From assembly GCA_934203355.1 (NCBI GenBank), contig CAKPZC010000075.1:1-9142 (forward strand): 9,142 nucleotides of DNA. Reading direction: 5' to 3'. Shown here piece after piece: positions 1 to 5,149 of the stretch (positions within the stretch are counted from its first letter, which is position 1; each line of letters begins with the position of its first letter). A program made the position numbers and the translations under genes. This DNA comes from an uncultured Prevotella sp. Its GTDB lineage: Bacteria > Bacteroidota > Bacteroidia > Bacteroidales > Bacteroidaceae. Below the pieces are notes generated by a model. It worked only from the letters and a program-made list of their open reading frames with translations. It was not told the DNA's origin and ran no database searches.

Positions 1-72
1 CTCATAAGACGGATTGTGAGCGATTACTGTAGAACCAGTAATTCCGTACTGTGTCAAATCTAACTTTGCCAT
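1..72 (-). CDS. pckA: Phosphoenolpyruvate carboxykinase (ATP), N-terminal fragment
   Basis: Only the first 24 codons are in the window; the gene runs off the left edge. The start codon is the CAT at 70-72 read on the minus strand, and the peptide begins MAKLDLTQYGITGST and goes on to an HNPSYE segment. From memory this matches the N-terminus of Bacteroides-type ATP-dependent PEP carboxykinase (pattern MANLDLSKYGIT...NPSYE). The enzyme interconverts oxaloacetate plus ATP with PEP, CO2 and ADP in the cytoplasm; in succinate-forming Bacteroidales it works mainly as a CO2-fixing step towards oxaloacetate. No catalytic residue lies in the fragment, so the call rests on the N-terminal match alone. 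The bases just upstream are A-rich with no Shine-Dalgarno, as is usual in this phylum. It is divergent from upp. Confidence 0.8.
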   Translation of the reverse strand, partial: MAKLDLTQYGITGSTVIAHNPSYE

Positions 73-241
73 TTTTTTTGAAAATATAATTTAGATGTGA
101 ATATAGATCAACTTCCATGGCCTGACTCCACTATTGCCTGATCGGGGCCGTTGCTTCTGTGCAGGCGACTTTCATTGTCTTATTATATAAATATGTGTGA
201 TGCCGACAACCCTCTTGACTGCCTTGCATCTTTTTCAACCG

Positions 242-249
242 CAAAGTTA
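242..249 (-). promoter_or_regulatory. Candidate pckA -7 box (TAACTTTG)
   Basis: Read on the minus strand, the bases are TAACTTTG, which fits the Bacteroidetes TAnnTTTG -7 consensus. I see no convincing TTTG at the -33 position, so the call rests on one box. It would give a leader of about 160 nt before the pckA ATG. Confidence 0.4.
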
Positions 250-311
250 TGAAAAAACTACAAGATAACCATGTTTCTGAGTGACAAAATTTGCATGTAT
301 GCGTTCTTTTT

Positions 312-345
312 TGTGTTAAAATATCGGAAAATGTAACACATGTGT
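312..345. promoter_or_regulatory. Inverted repeats, possible operator between pckA and upp
   Basis: TGTGTTA (312-318) is repeated inverted as TAACACA (334-340) with 15 bases between. The second arm overlaps the perfect palindrome ACACATGTGT (336-345). The site lies 45-78 bp upstream of the upp -7 box and 63-103 bp upstream of the candidate pckA -7 box, a reasonable position for an activator or shared regulator. Operator function is inference. Confidence 0.35.
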
Positions 346-363
346 GTTGTTTGCCATTTGTAG

Positions 364-397
364 GTTGCAATTTAGTGGGGAAATATGTGTAATTTTG
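364..397 (+). promoter_or_regulatory. upp promoter (Bacteroidetes type)
   Basis: A TAATTTTG -7 box is at 390-397, with an imperfect -33 element (GTTG, 364-367) 22 bp upstream. Transcription would start near 404, giving a leader of about 30 nt before the ATG at 436. The -7 match is clear and the -33 is weak. Confidence 0.55.
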
Positions 398-435
398 CAC
401 CGTTAGAGTAATAACTTAAAACCCAAAATATAACT

Positions 436-1092
436 ATGGAGATTATCGACTTCAGCAAATCAAACACCATTATTAATAAGTATATGGCAGAAATGCGCGA
501 CAAGAACTATCAGAAGAACCGTCTCTTGTTTCGCAACAACATCATGCGTGTGGGCGAGCTTATCGCTTATGAGTTGAGCAAGACTTTCGACTATGAGGAG
601 CGTCAGGTGGAGACACCGCTTGGTGTGGCTAAGGTGAACGTGCCCACCGACAAACTTGTGCTCGGCACCATCTTCCGTGCTGGTCTGCCTTTCCATCAGG
701 GATTCCTCAACATTTTCGACCATGCGGGCAATGCCTTTGTGTCGGCTTTCCGCGAATATGAGGACGAGGCTCACACCAAGGTGGGCATACATGTGGAGTA
801 TCTTGCCACTCCCGATCTTAACGATGCCACTCTGCTCATCGTCGACCCGATGCTCGCCACAGGCGGTTCGATGGAGATGGGCTACAAGGCATTGCTGTCG
901 AAGGGCCACCCCAAGAAGGTGCACGTGGTGTGTGTGATTGCTTCGCCCGAGGGCATAGAGCATGTGCGCAAGACATTCCCCGAGGACACCACTATATGGT
1001 GTGCAGCTGTAGACCCGGGACTCAACGAGCATAAGTATATTGTGCCGGGATTTGGCGACGCGGGCGACCTGTGTTATGGCGATAAGGTGTAG
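436..1092 (+). CDS. upp: Uracil phosphoribosyltransferase
   Basis: This 218-residue cytoplasmic enzyme converts uracil plus PRPP to UMP and pyrophosphate in pyrimidine salvage. The PRPP-binding loop VDPMLATGGS is at residues 136-145. The uracil-binding C-terminal segment GLNEHKYIVPGFGDAGD is at 195-211, and the conserved GTIFRAGLPFHQG stretch is near 77-89. The family is usually about 208-220 residues, so the gene looks full length and intact. The ATG at 436 is the first in frame and lies about 30 bases after the predicted transcription start; the upstream sequence is A/T-rich with no Shine-Dalgarno. The gene is divergent from pckA, and rpmH follows 142 bp downstream with its own promoter, so it is probably monocistronic. 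I see no clear terminator after the stop. A long antisense open frame over it is a shadow. Confidence 0.97.
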   Translation: MEIIDFSKSNTIINKYMAEMRDKNYQKNRLLFRNNIMRVGELIAYELSKTFDYEERQVETPLGVAKVNVPTDKLVLGTIFRAGLPFHQGFLNIFDHAGNAFVSAFREYEDEAHTKVGIHVEYLATPDLNDATLLIVDPMLATGGSMEMGYKALLSKGHPKKVHVVCVIASPEGIEHVRKTFPEDTTIWCAAVDPGLNEHKYIVPGFGDAGDLCYGDKV

Positions 1093-1160
1093 TTTTGAGA
1101 GCGTTAGAGCCCTAAGCCTGTAAAAAATCGTAAAAAACTGTCGGAAAAGAGCGGCAACTT

Positions 1161-1191
1161 TTTGTGGTTTCAAAAATAATGAGTAATTTTG
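1161..1191 (+). promoter_or_regulatory. rpmH promoter (TTTG-N19-TAATTTTG)
   Basis: This is the best Bacteroidetes sigma-ABfr promoter in the window. It has TTTG at 1161-1164, then 19 bp, then TAATTTTG at 1184-1191. Transcription would start near 1198, leaving a leader of about 37 nt that is rich in A and lacks a Shine-Dalgarno. Confidence 0.8.
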
Positions 1192-1234
1192 CAACCCAAA
1201 AGCGTGAATAATAACAAATAAACAATAAAACAAG

Positions 1235-1390
1235 ATGAAAAGAACATTTCAGCCGCACAACCGTCGTCGCGTGAACAAGCATGGTTTCCGTGAGCGTATG
1301 GCTACAAAGAATGGTCGCCGCGTGTTGGCTTCTCGCCGCGCTCATGGCCGCAAGAAGTTGACAGTATCTGACGAGCACCACGGAAAATAA
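1235..1390 (+). CDS. rpmH: 50S ribosomal protein L34
   Basis: This short 51-residue, very basic protein was read directly from the sequence. It begins [20 protein letters not shown] and continues [21 protein letters not shown], the conserved L34 pattern (KRTFQPxxRRRxxxHGFRxRMxTxxGRxVLxxRRxKGRxxL). L34 is a structural protein of the large ribosomal subunit. The C-terminal extension after the core ([10 protein letters not shown]) makes it slightly longer than the 44-46 residues typical of enterobacteria; longer L34 proteins are common in Bacteroidetes. In many bacteria rpmH sits beside rnpA and dnaA near the origin, but here neither neighbour is present within the window. It has its own promoter (1161-1191) and a strong terminator (1449-1492). 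Confidence 0.96.
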   Translation: MKRTFQPHNRRRVNKHGFRERMATKNGRRVLASRRAHGRKKLTVSDEHHGK

Positions 1391-1397
1391 TCGACAT

Positions 1398-1442
1398 CCT
1401 CGCAACGAGGTGCGATTTTCCGCTGACTGCCAGACAACTGGC
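1398..1442 (+). other. Two short hairpins in the rpmH 3' region
   Basis: CCTCG-CAA-CGAGG (1398-1410) and GCCAG-ACAA-CTGGC (1429-1442) lie between the rpmH stop codon and its terminator. Both are perfect 5-bp stems. With the terminator they give three consecutive hairpins in about 100 nt of 3' untranslated RNA. Their role is unknown; they may protect the transcript end. Confidence 0.4.
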
Positions 1443-1448
1443 GACGAC

Positions 1449-1497
1449 AAAAAGCAGCAACAATCCTATTATATGGACTGTTGCTGCTTTTTTTGGT
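1449..1497 (+). terminator. Rho-independent terminator of rpmH
   Basis: A perfect 14-bp stem pairs AAAAAGCAGCAACA (1449-1462) with TGTTGCTGCTTTTT (1479-1492), followed by more T residues to 1494. The 16-nt loop contains a further TCC/GGA pairing (1464-1466 with 1475-1477). The A-run before the stem means it could also stop minus-strand transcripts arriving from recA. Confidence 0.9.
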
Positions 1498-1530
1498 TTT
1501 CGGATGGCAGATTTGCCTGTTTTTTTAGCA

Positions 1531-1606
1531 AAAGTGACATAAAGTGACATGCGTTAAACGCTTGACACATAGTCGGTTGTAACGATTATGGCAGATATGT
1601 CACTTT
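1531..1606. repeat. Tandem and inverted AAAGTGACAT repeats downstream of recA
   Basis: AAAGTGACAT occurs twice in perfect tandem (1531-1540 and 1541-1550) and once inverted as ATGTCACTTT (1597-1606). Between them is the palindrome GCGTTAAACGC (1551-1561). A T-run followed by (C)AGCAAAA recurs on both outer sides (1521-1533 and 1604-1619). The block is 35-110 bp past the recA stop codon on the minus strand. It could fold as a long-loop hairpin at the recA transcript end, or serve as a binding site. No U-rich tail is clear. Confidence 0.45.
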
Positions 1607-1640
1607 TTTTCAGCAAAACTTTTTTTCAAGTTATCTTATT

Positions 1641-2663
1641 TTACTGTTCGCGATGGTCGGCTATAGCCTGCTTTATGAGACCTTCGAGCTCGTCCATCAG
1701 TTCGGGGTTGTCTTTGATTAGCGACTTTGTGGCGTCGCGTCCTTGCGCAAGTTTCGAGCCATTGTATGAATACCATGATCCCGACTTCTGTATGATGCCA
1801 TACTCCACGCCGAGGTCTACGATTTCGCCCACTTTAGAGATGCCCTCGCCGAATGTGATTTCGAACTCAGCCTTGCGGAAGGGTGGAGCCACCTTGTTCT
1901 TGATGACCTTAACGCGCACCTGGTTGCCGATGATTTGGTCGCCATCCTTGATGCCCGTCACCTTGCGTATGTCGAGTCGCACCGAAGAGTAGAACTTCAG
2001 GGCGTTGCCACCGGTGGTAGTCTCGGGATTGCCGAACATCACGCCGATTTTCTCGCGCAACTGGTTGATGAAGATACATGTGGTGTTGGTTTTGGATATG
2101 GTGGACGTGAGTTTGCGCAGAGCCTGCGACATGAGTCGCGCCTGTAGTCCCACCTTGTTGTCGCCCATGTCGCCCTCGATTTCCGCCTTTGGAGTGAGCG
2201 CTGCCACAGAGTCGATGACGATGATGTCGATGGCAGACGAGCGTATGAGCTGGTCGGCTATTTCGAGAGCCTGCTCACCGTTGTCGGGTTGCGAAATCCA
2301 CAGGTTGTCGACGTCGACACCGAGCTTGGCTGCATAGAAGCGGTCGAAGGCGTGCTCAGCGTCGATGAACGCTGCTATGCCTCCGTTCTTTTGTGCCTCG
2401 GCTATGGCGTGGATGGCGAGAGTGGTCTTGCCCGACGACTCCGGACCGTAGATTTCGATGATGCGTCCCTTTGGGTAGCCGCCCACACCGAGAGCTGCGT
2501 CAAGACCAATGCTACCGGTGGGGATGACCTCGACGTTCTCCACCTGCTCGTCGCCGAGCTTCATGATGGAGCCTTTGCCAAAGTCCTTCTCTATCTTAGA
2601 CATGGCTGCCTGGAGAGCCTTGAGTTTGCCCTCCTGAGCCAGATTCATTTCTTCTTTAGACAT
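1641..2663 (-). CDS. recA: Recombinase RecA
   Basis: This 340-residue RecA polymerises on single-stranded DNA, hydrolyses ATP and carries out homologous pairing and strand exchange in DNA repair. Walker A is GPESSGKT at residues 73-80. The Walker B-type [11 protein letters not shown] follows near 145-155, then the L1 loop region ([22 protein letters not shown]) and the L2 loop ([27 protein letters not shown]). Length and motifs are normal for an intact, intein-free RecA. The start [12 protein letters not shown] is chosen because the N-terminal helix aligns from there. The leader immediately before the ATG is the end of a tandem heptamer repeat (2671-2778), so there is no ordinary Shine-Dalgarno. 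I found no TAnnTTTG box in the 115 bp between recA and the preceding gene, so recA may be co-transcribed with the four-helix-bundle gene or use a non-consensus promoter. Confidence 0.98.
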   Translation of the reverse strand: MSKEEMNLAQEGKLKALQAAMSKIEKDFGKGSIMKLGDEQVENVEVIPTGSIGLDAALGVGGYPKGRIIEIYGPESSGKTTLAIHAIAEAQKNGGIAAFIDAEHAFDRFYAAKLGVDVDNLWISQPDNGEQALEIADQLIRSSAIDIIVIDSVAALTPKAEIEGDMGDNKVGLQARLMSQALRKLTSTISKTNTTCIFINQLREKIGVMFGNPETTTGGNALKFYSSVRLDIRKVTGIKDGDQIIGNQVRVKVIKNKVAPPFRKAEFEITFGEGISKVGEIVDLGVEYGIIQKSGSWYSYNGSKLAQGRDATKSLIKDNPELMDELEGLIKQAIADHREQ

Positions 2664-2670
2664 ATTTGAA

Positions 2671-2778
2671 TGTTGAGTGTTGAATGTTGAGTGTTGAATG
2701 GTTGCGGCTGGGCCGCAATGTTGAATGTTGAATGTTGAGTGTTGAGTGTTGAATGGTGAGTGGTGAATGTTGAATGGT
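2671..2778. repeat. Heptamer array with embedded hairpin (copy A)
   Basis: Twelve 7-bp units, TGTTGAA or TGTTGAG with TGGTGAA/TGGTGAG variants, run in strict 7-bp register at 2671-2698 (4 units) and 2719-2774 (8 units). They are separated by a hairpin with 7-bp stem and 3-nt loop: TTGCGGC (2702-2708), TGG, GCCGCAA (2712-2718). The array ends directly against the stop codon of the four-helix-bundle gene (2779-2781) and begins 8 bp from the recA start codon, so it fills the whole gap. Read in the TGTTGAA sense it is on the plus strand, antisense to recA and its neighbour. Related copies are at 3273-3300 and 5046-5149. Confidence 0.9.
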
Positions 2779-3150
2779 TTACTTTTGGTGGGCGATATTT
2801 TGTCTGGTTGTTTTGGTTATCGATACAAGGATGCGTTTCAATTCTTCGCAATCATTATATATAGAGTCGAATTGGCGTTGGCTTATATAGTGGGTCTTAT
2901 GTAGAAGACGCAACCAATACAAAGTTTCGTTACACTCTTTAAGTGAAATATACGTCTTTGCAACAAAGTCGTTCTTTGTGATGGCACATTGAGCTTCGGC
3001 AATGTTTGCACCTATACTTGTGCCACTTCTGAACATCTGGTCAGCAATACGATATTCGTGCTTCTCCTCATTAAGGAAACGGCAAAGACCGACAATCCGT
3101 ATAGAGAAGTTCATGCACTTTTCTTCTATTAGATTACTGAAGTCGCTCAT
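2779..3150 (-). CDS. Four-helix-bundle protein (23S rRNA intervening-sequence type)
   Basis: This is a 123-residue mostly helical protein of the family called four helix bundle protein or S23/IVP (TIGR02436, PF05635; recalled, not searched). The conserved region [41 protein letters not shown] shows the family pattern: a RSGxSIxxNIAEA core, then a helix with K-E-x-x-E-T-x-Y-W-L. The start at 3150 ([11 protein letters not shown]) is preferred over an upstream in-frame ATG at 3207 because it gives the usual family length of about 115-125 residues and starts at the first helix. Function is unknown. Family members occur inside 23S rRNA intervening sequences and as dispersed chromosomal genes in Bacteroidetes, and are related in fold to the Avd protein of diversity-generating retroelements. 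Here no rRNA is nearby. It is bracketed by inverted copies of the heptamer-hairpin repeat, and its stop codon abuts the left array. Confidence 0.85.
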   Translation of the reverse strand: MSDFSNLIEEKCMNFSIRIVGLCRFLNEEKHEYRIADQMFRSGTSIGANIAEAQCAITKNDFVAKTYISLKECNETLYWLRLLHKTHYISQRQFDSIYNDCEELKRILVSITKTTRQNIAHQK

Positions 3151-3231
3151 ATTCGTATCTTGTTGTTTTATTTTTATGCCACACCATTGAGTGGAAAGCT
3201 TCGCCAATACTGATTTTCTATGTCAAATTGT

Positions 3232-3276
3232 CTAATTCTTCATTAACTAATTCTTCATTAATCAATTCTTCATCGG
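3232..3276. repeat. 15-bp tandem repeat, three units
   Basis: CTAATTCTTCATTAA is perfect at 3232-3246 and 3247-3261, followed by the diverged unit TCAATTCTTCATCGG at 3262-3276, which runs into the hairpin at 3273-3285. The array is in the gap between the four-helix-bundle gene and the dehydrogenase. Confidence 0.85.
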
Positions 3277-3317
3277 CGCAGCCGACCATTCAACATTCAA
3301 CCCTCCACATTCCTCAT
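3273..3317. repeat. Hairpin plus heptamer tract (copy C)
   Basis: The hairpin TCGGC-GCA-GCCGA is at 3273-3285. It is followed by CATTCAACATTCAAC (3287-3301) and degenerate CCACATTCCTCATT up to the dehydrogenase stop codon at 3318-3320. Read on the minus strand this is GTTGAATGTTGAATGG, hairpin with loop TGC, then ATGAAGAA. That is the same order as copy A (TGTTGAATGG, hairpin with loop TGG, then AATGTTGAA), but in the opposite orientation. Confidence 0.75.
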
Positions 3318-4544
3318 TTACAACTCAATGTCTACATTGAACAGTTCGTGCCAAGGCAGGCCCTGTTTGTTGAGCTGCTCCATGAAAGGATCTGGGTCGA
3401 ACTCCTCAACGTTCCACACGCCCGGCTTGCGCCAGAGTCCCTTGAAGAACATCATGGCTCCGATCATAGCAGGAACACCAGTGGTGTAGCTTACGCCCTG
3501 CATGCCAGTCTCCTTGTAGGCAGCCTCGTGTGAGCAGTTGTTGTAGATATAGTAGGTGAGTTCCTTGCCGTCCTTGATGCCACGGATGCGGCAGCCGATA
3601 GAAGTCTGTCCGTCGTAGTTCTCGCCGAGGTCCTGCGGGTTGGGCAGCACAGCCTTGAGGAACTGCAGAGGTACGATTTTCACCTTCACCTTCTCGCTTG
3701 GGTTGTCGGCGAGCGGAGCCTCGTAGGTGATTTCGTCGATGCGCGACATGCCGAGGTTCTGTATGCAGTCGAGATAAGTGAGATACTGCTGTCCGAATGT
3801 CATCCAGAAGCGTGCTCGCTTGATGGTGGGATAGTTCTTCACCAGCGACTCAATCTCCTCGTGGTGGAGCAGATAGCTTTCCTTCGGTCCGATTTCGGGA
3901 TAGTTGAGCGGTTTGTGTATTTCGAGCGGAGCAGTCTCCACCCACTTGCCGTCTTCCCAGTAGAGACCCTTCTGAGTGATTTCGCGGATATTGATTTCGG
4001 GGTTGAAGTTGGTGGCGAAAGCCTTGTGGTGGTTGCCAGCGTTGCAGTCGACGATGTCGAGATACTGAATTTCGTCGAAGTGGTGCTTTGCGGCATAAGC
4101 AGTGAAGATGCTTGTCACACCCGGGTCGAATCCACATCCAAGGATAGCTGTGAGTCCAGCCTCCTCGAAGCGTTTCTTATAAGCCCACTGCCAAGAGTAC
4201 TCGAAGTGAGCCTCATCCTTAGGCTCGTAGTTGGCGGTGTCGAGATAAGAGCAACCGCAGGCGAGACATGCCTCCATGATGGTGAGGTCCTGGTAGGGCA
4301 GGGCAAGGTTGATGACAAGCTCCGGCTTGTAGTCGTTGAAGAGAGCCTTCAGCTGCTCCACATCGTCGGCATCCACCTGAGCCGTCTTGATATTAGGATT
4401 GCCGATAGCTTCGACAATACGGTCACACTTCGACTTCGTGCGGCTTGCGATCATGAAGTCGGTGAAAACGTCAGCGTTCTGTGCAATCTTGAACGCTGCT
4501 ACGGTAGCGACGCCACCGGCGCCAATCATTAATACTTTTCCCAT
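3318..4544 (-). CDS. Saccharopine dehydrogenase family; probable carboxynorspermidine/carboxyspermidine dehydrogenase
   Basis: This 408-residue NAD(P)-dependent oxidoreductase begins MGKVLMIGAGGVATVAAFKI, a Rossmann glycine-rich loop (GAGGVA, residues 8-13) right at the N-terminus. That is why the ATG at 4544 is chosen over the upstream in-frame ATG at 4658. Other family signatures are INLALPYQDLTIMEACLACG with YLDTANYEP, and ILGCGFDPGVTSIFTAYAAKH. From memory this is the Bacteroides/Vibrio/Campylobacter type that condenses aspartate semialdehyde with a diamine (putrescine or diaminopropane) to carboxyspermidine or carboxynorspermidine. This is the first step of the alternative spermidine pathway; a decarboxylase (NspC) follows it, and is not in this window. 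Annotation pipelines often call it saccharopine dehydrogenase or lys1. The upstream sequence has an A-rich AAAGAA before the ATG and a perfect palindrome (4583-4597). It is a single gene bounded by repeat arrays. Confidence 0.9.
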   Translation of the reverse strand: MGKVLMIGAGGVATVAAFKIAQNADVFTDFMIASRTKSKCDRIVEAIGNPNIKTAQVDADDVEQLKALFNDYKPELVINLALPYQDLTIMEACLACGCSYLDTANYEPKDEAHFEYSWQWAYKKRFEEAGLTAILGCGFDPGVTSIFTAYAAKHHFDEIQYLDIVDCNAGNHHKAFATNFNPEINIREITQKGLYWEDGKWVETAPLEIHKPLNYPEIGPKESYLLHHEEIESLVKNYPTIKRARFWMTFGQQYLTYLDCIQNLGMSRIDEITYEAPLADNPSEKVKVKIVPLQFLKAVLPNPQDLGENYDGQTSIGCRIRGIKDGKELTYYIYNNCSHEAAYKETGMQGVSYTTGVPAMIGAMMFFKGLWRKPGVWNVEEFDPDPFMEQLNKQGLPWHELFNVDIEL

Positions 4545-4582
4545 TTCTTTGTTGTTTATTTGATTTAATAATTTGTTCTTTC

Positions 4583-4597
4583 TACTTAGTCTAAGTA
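4583..4597. promoter_or_regulatory. Palindrome upstream of the dehydrogenase, possible operator
   Basis: TACTTAG-T-CTAAGTA is a perfect 7-bp palindrome with a one-base centre, 38-53 bp upstream of the dehydrogenase ATG in an otherwise AT-rich leader. No TAnnTTTG box is clear around it. Size and position suit a dimeric repressor; this is inference. Confidence 0.4.
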
Positions 4598-4665
4598 TGT
4601 GTTCATATTTATCTTTATATATAAGCGGCAATCTGTAGGAGGATATAGCAAGAGTCAAACAAAAA

Positions 4666-4862
4666 GCGGGCTGCGCTCGGCTTTGCCGCTTGCCTAAGCA
4701 AGAACGCCCTGTGTATAATGTATTTAGGATAATGCGCCCTGTAAGGGCAGCTTTAATATTCCTTTGTTTTTATAGTTGCCCTTACAGGGCGCGTTGTTCG
4801 GTTTTGTATCCGTTTACCCAGGGCGGTGCCCTGGGCTATGGAGGTAATTGGGCTTTCAGCCC
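4666..4862. repeat. Cluster of GC-rich palindromes
   Basis: Five inverted repeats lie in about 200 bp. They are AGCGG...CCGCT (about 4666-4691), CTTGC-CTAA-GCAAG (4689-4702), and GCGCCCTGTAAGGGCA (4734-4749) with its perfect 16-bp inverse (4777-4792, 27-nt loop). The last two are CCCAGGGC-GGT-GCCCTGGG (4817-4835) and GGGCT-TTC-AGCCC (4850-4862). A partial copy of the third motif, ACGCCCTG, is at 4704-4711. The flanks are AT-rich, so this stands out in base composition. I recall similar strings of CCCTGTAAGGGC, CCCAGGGC..GCCCTGGG and GGGCTTTCAGCCC palindromes between genes in other Bacteroidales, which points to a dispersed non-coding element. That recollection is unverified. Confidence 0.8.
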
Positions 4863-4965
4863 GCATTGTATGAGTTTTGATACCCCCTCCTCTTATATAT
4901 AAAGATAATTCTGAACTGTTACTTATATAAAGATTTAAAGATTGAATAACCCAAGATTGAGAATT

Positions 4966-5015
4966 GAATAGTTGTGAATCGAATAGTTGTGAATCGAATA
5001 GTTGTGAATCGAATA
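4966..5015. repeat. 15-bp tandem repeat, three units and a partial
   Basis: GAATAGTTGTGAATC is perfect at 4966-4980, 4981-4995 and 4996-5010, followed by a partial GAATA (5011-5015). It is a different sequence from the 15-bp repeat at 3232-3276 but has the same period and a similar place beside a heptamer-hairpin element. Confidence 0.9.
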
Positions 5016-5045
5016 ATTCCAAATTCATCATTGAATAATTCCTAA

Positions 5046-5149
5046 TGCGCATAGCGCACAATTCAAAATTCAACATTCAAAACTCAAAATTCAACATTGC
5101 GGTGCAACCGCAACAATTCAACATTCAAAATTCAAAACTCAACATTCTA
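5046..5149. repeat. Heptamer array with two embedded hairpins (copies B and D)
   Basis: The hairpin TGCGC-ATA-GCGCA (5046-5058) is followed by heptamers of the form (A/C)AATTCA, ACATTCA, AAACTCA. A second hairpin, TTGCGGT-GCA-ACCGCAA (5097-5113), follows, then more heptamers up to 5149, where the array runs into the stop codon of the unknown gene (TAG, 5147-5149). On the minus strand the units read TGTTGAA, TTTTGAA and TTTTGAG. Compared with copy A over 36 aligned positions centred on the hairpin I count 5 differences. Two of these are the closing base pair changing from C-G to T-A, which keeps the stem perfect. Confidence 0.88.

Larger units (their letters stand above)
73..435. other. Divergent pckA/upp intergenic region
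   Basis: There are 363 bases without a supported gene. The region holds a candidate pckA -7 box at 242-249, a upp promoter at 390-397, an inverted repeat TGTGTTA (312-318) / TAACACA (334-340), and an overlapping 10-bp palindrome ACACATGTGT (336-345). If the pckA -7 box is used, its leader would be about 160 nt. That leader includes a weak GCCTG...CAGGC pairing (136-140 with 162-166). An 89-codon open frame on the minus strand here has no recognisable protein character and I do not call it. Confidence 0.6.
4545..5146. other. Repeat-filled intergenic region between the dehydrogenase and the coaD operon
   Basis: No supported gene occurs in these 602 bases. From left to right they hold the AT-rich dehydrogenase leader with a 15-bp palindrome (4583-4597), a cluster of GC-rich palindromes (4666-4862), an AT-rich stretch (4863-4965), a 15-bp tandem repeat (4966-5015), and a heptamer array with two hairpins (5016-5149). 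Open frames here translate only repeat DNA and have no protein-like composition. Confidence 0.8.

Noticed and set aside
460..1233. Long antisense open frame (257 codons) across upp
   Set aside because: It is fully antisense to a clear upp gene, its product has no recognisable motif, and it is a codon-usage shadow of a high-quality coding sequence.
2645..2851. Open frame over the heptamer array
   Set aside because: The translation is a Thr/His/Ser/Asn/Gln repeat produced by a 7-bp tandem array, and it overlaps the recA start and the four-helix-bundle gene.
2779..3207. Longer start for the four-helix-bundle protein
   Set aside because: The 19 extra residues (MAKLSTQWCGIK...) are outside the family's usual length and do not continue the helical pattern.
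3318..4658. Longer start for the dehydrogenase
   Set aside because: The Rossmann motif normally begins within the first 10 residues, as it does from 4544; the upstream part reads through AT-rich leader and the palindrome.
4690..4902. Small open frame over the GC-rich palindromes
   Set aside because: It reads directly through the inverted repeats. Such translations recur wherever the palindrome cluster occurs and are best seen as spurious genes.
5097..5113. Intrinsic terminator of the coaD operon
   Set aside because: The stem is perfect, but no T-run follows on the minus strand, and the same hairpin occurs upstream of recA in antisense orientation, which does not suit a terminator.
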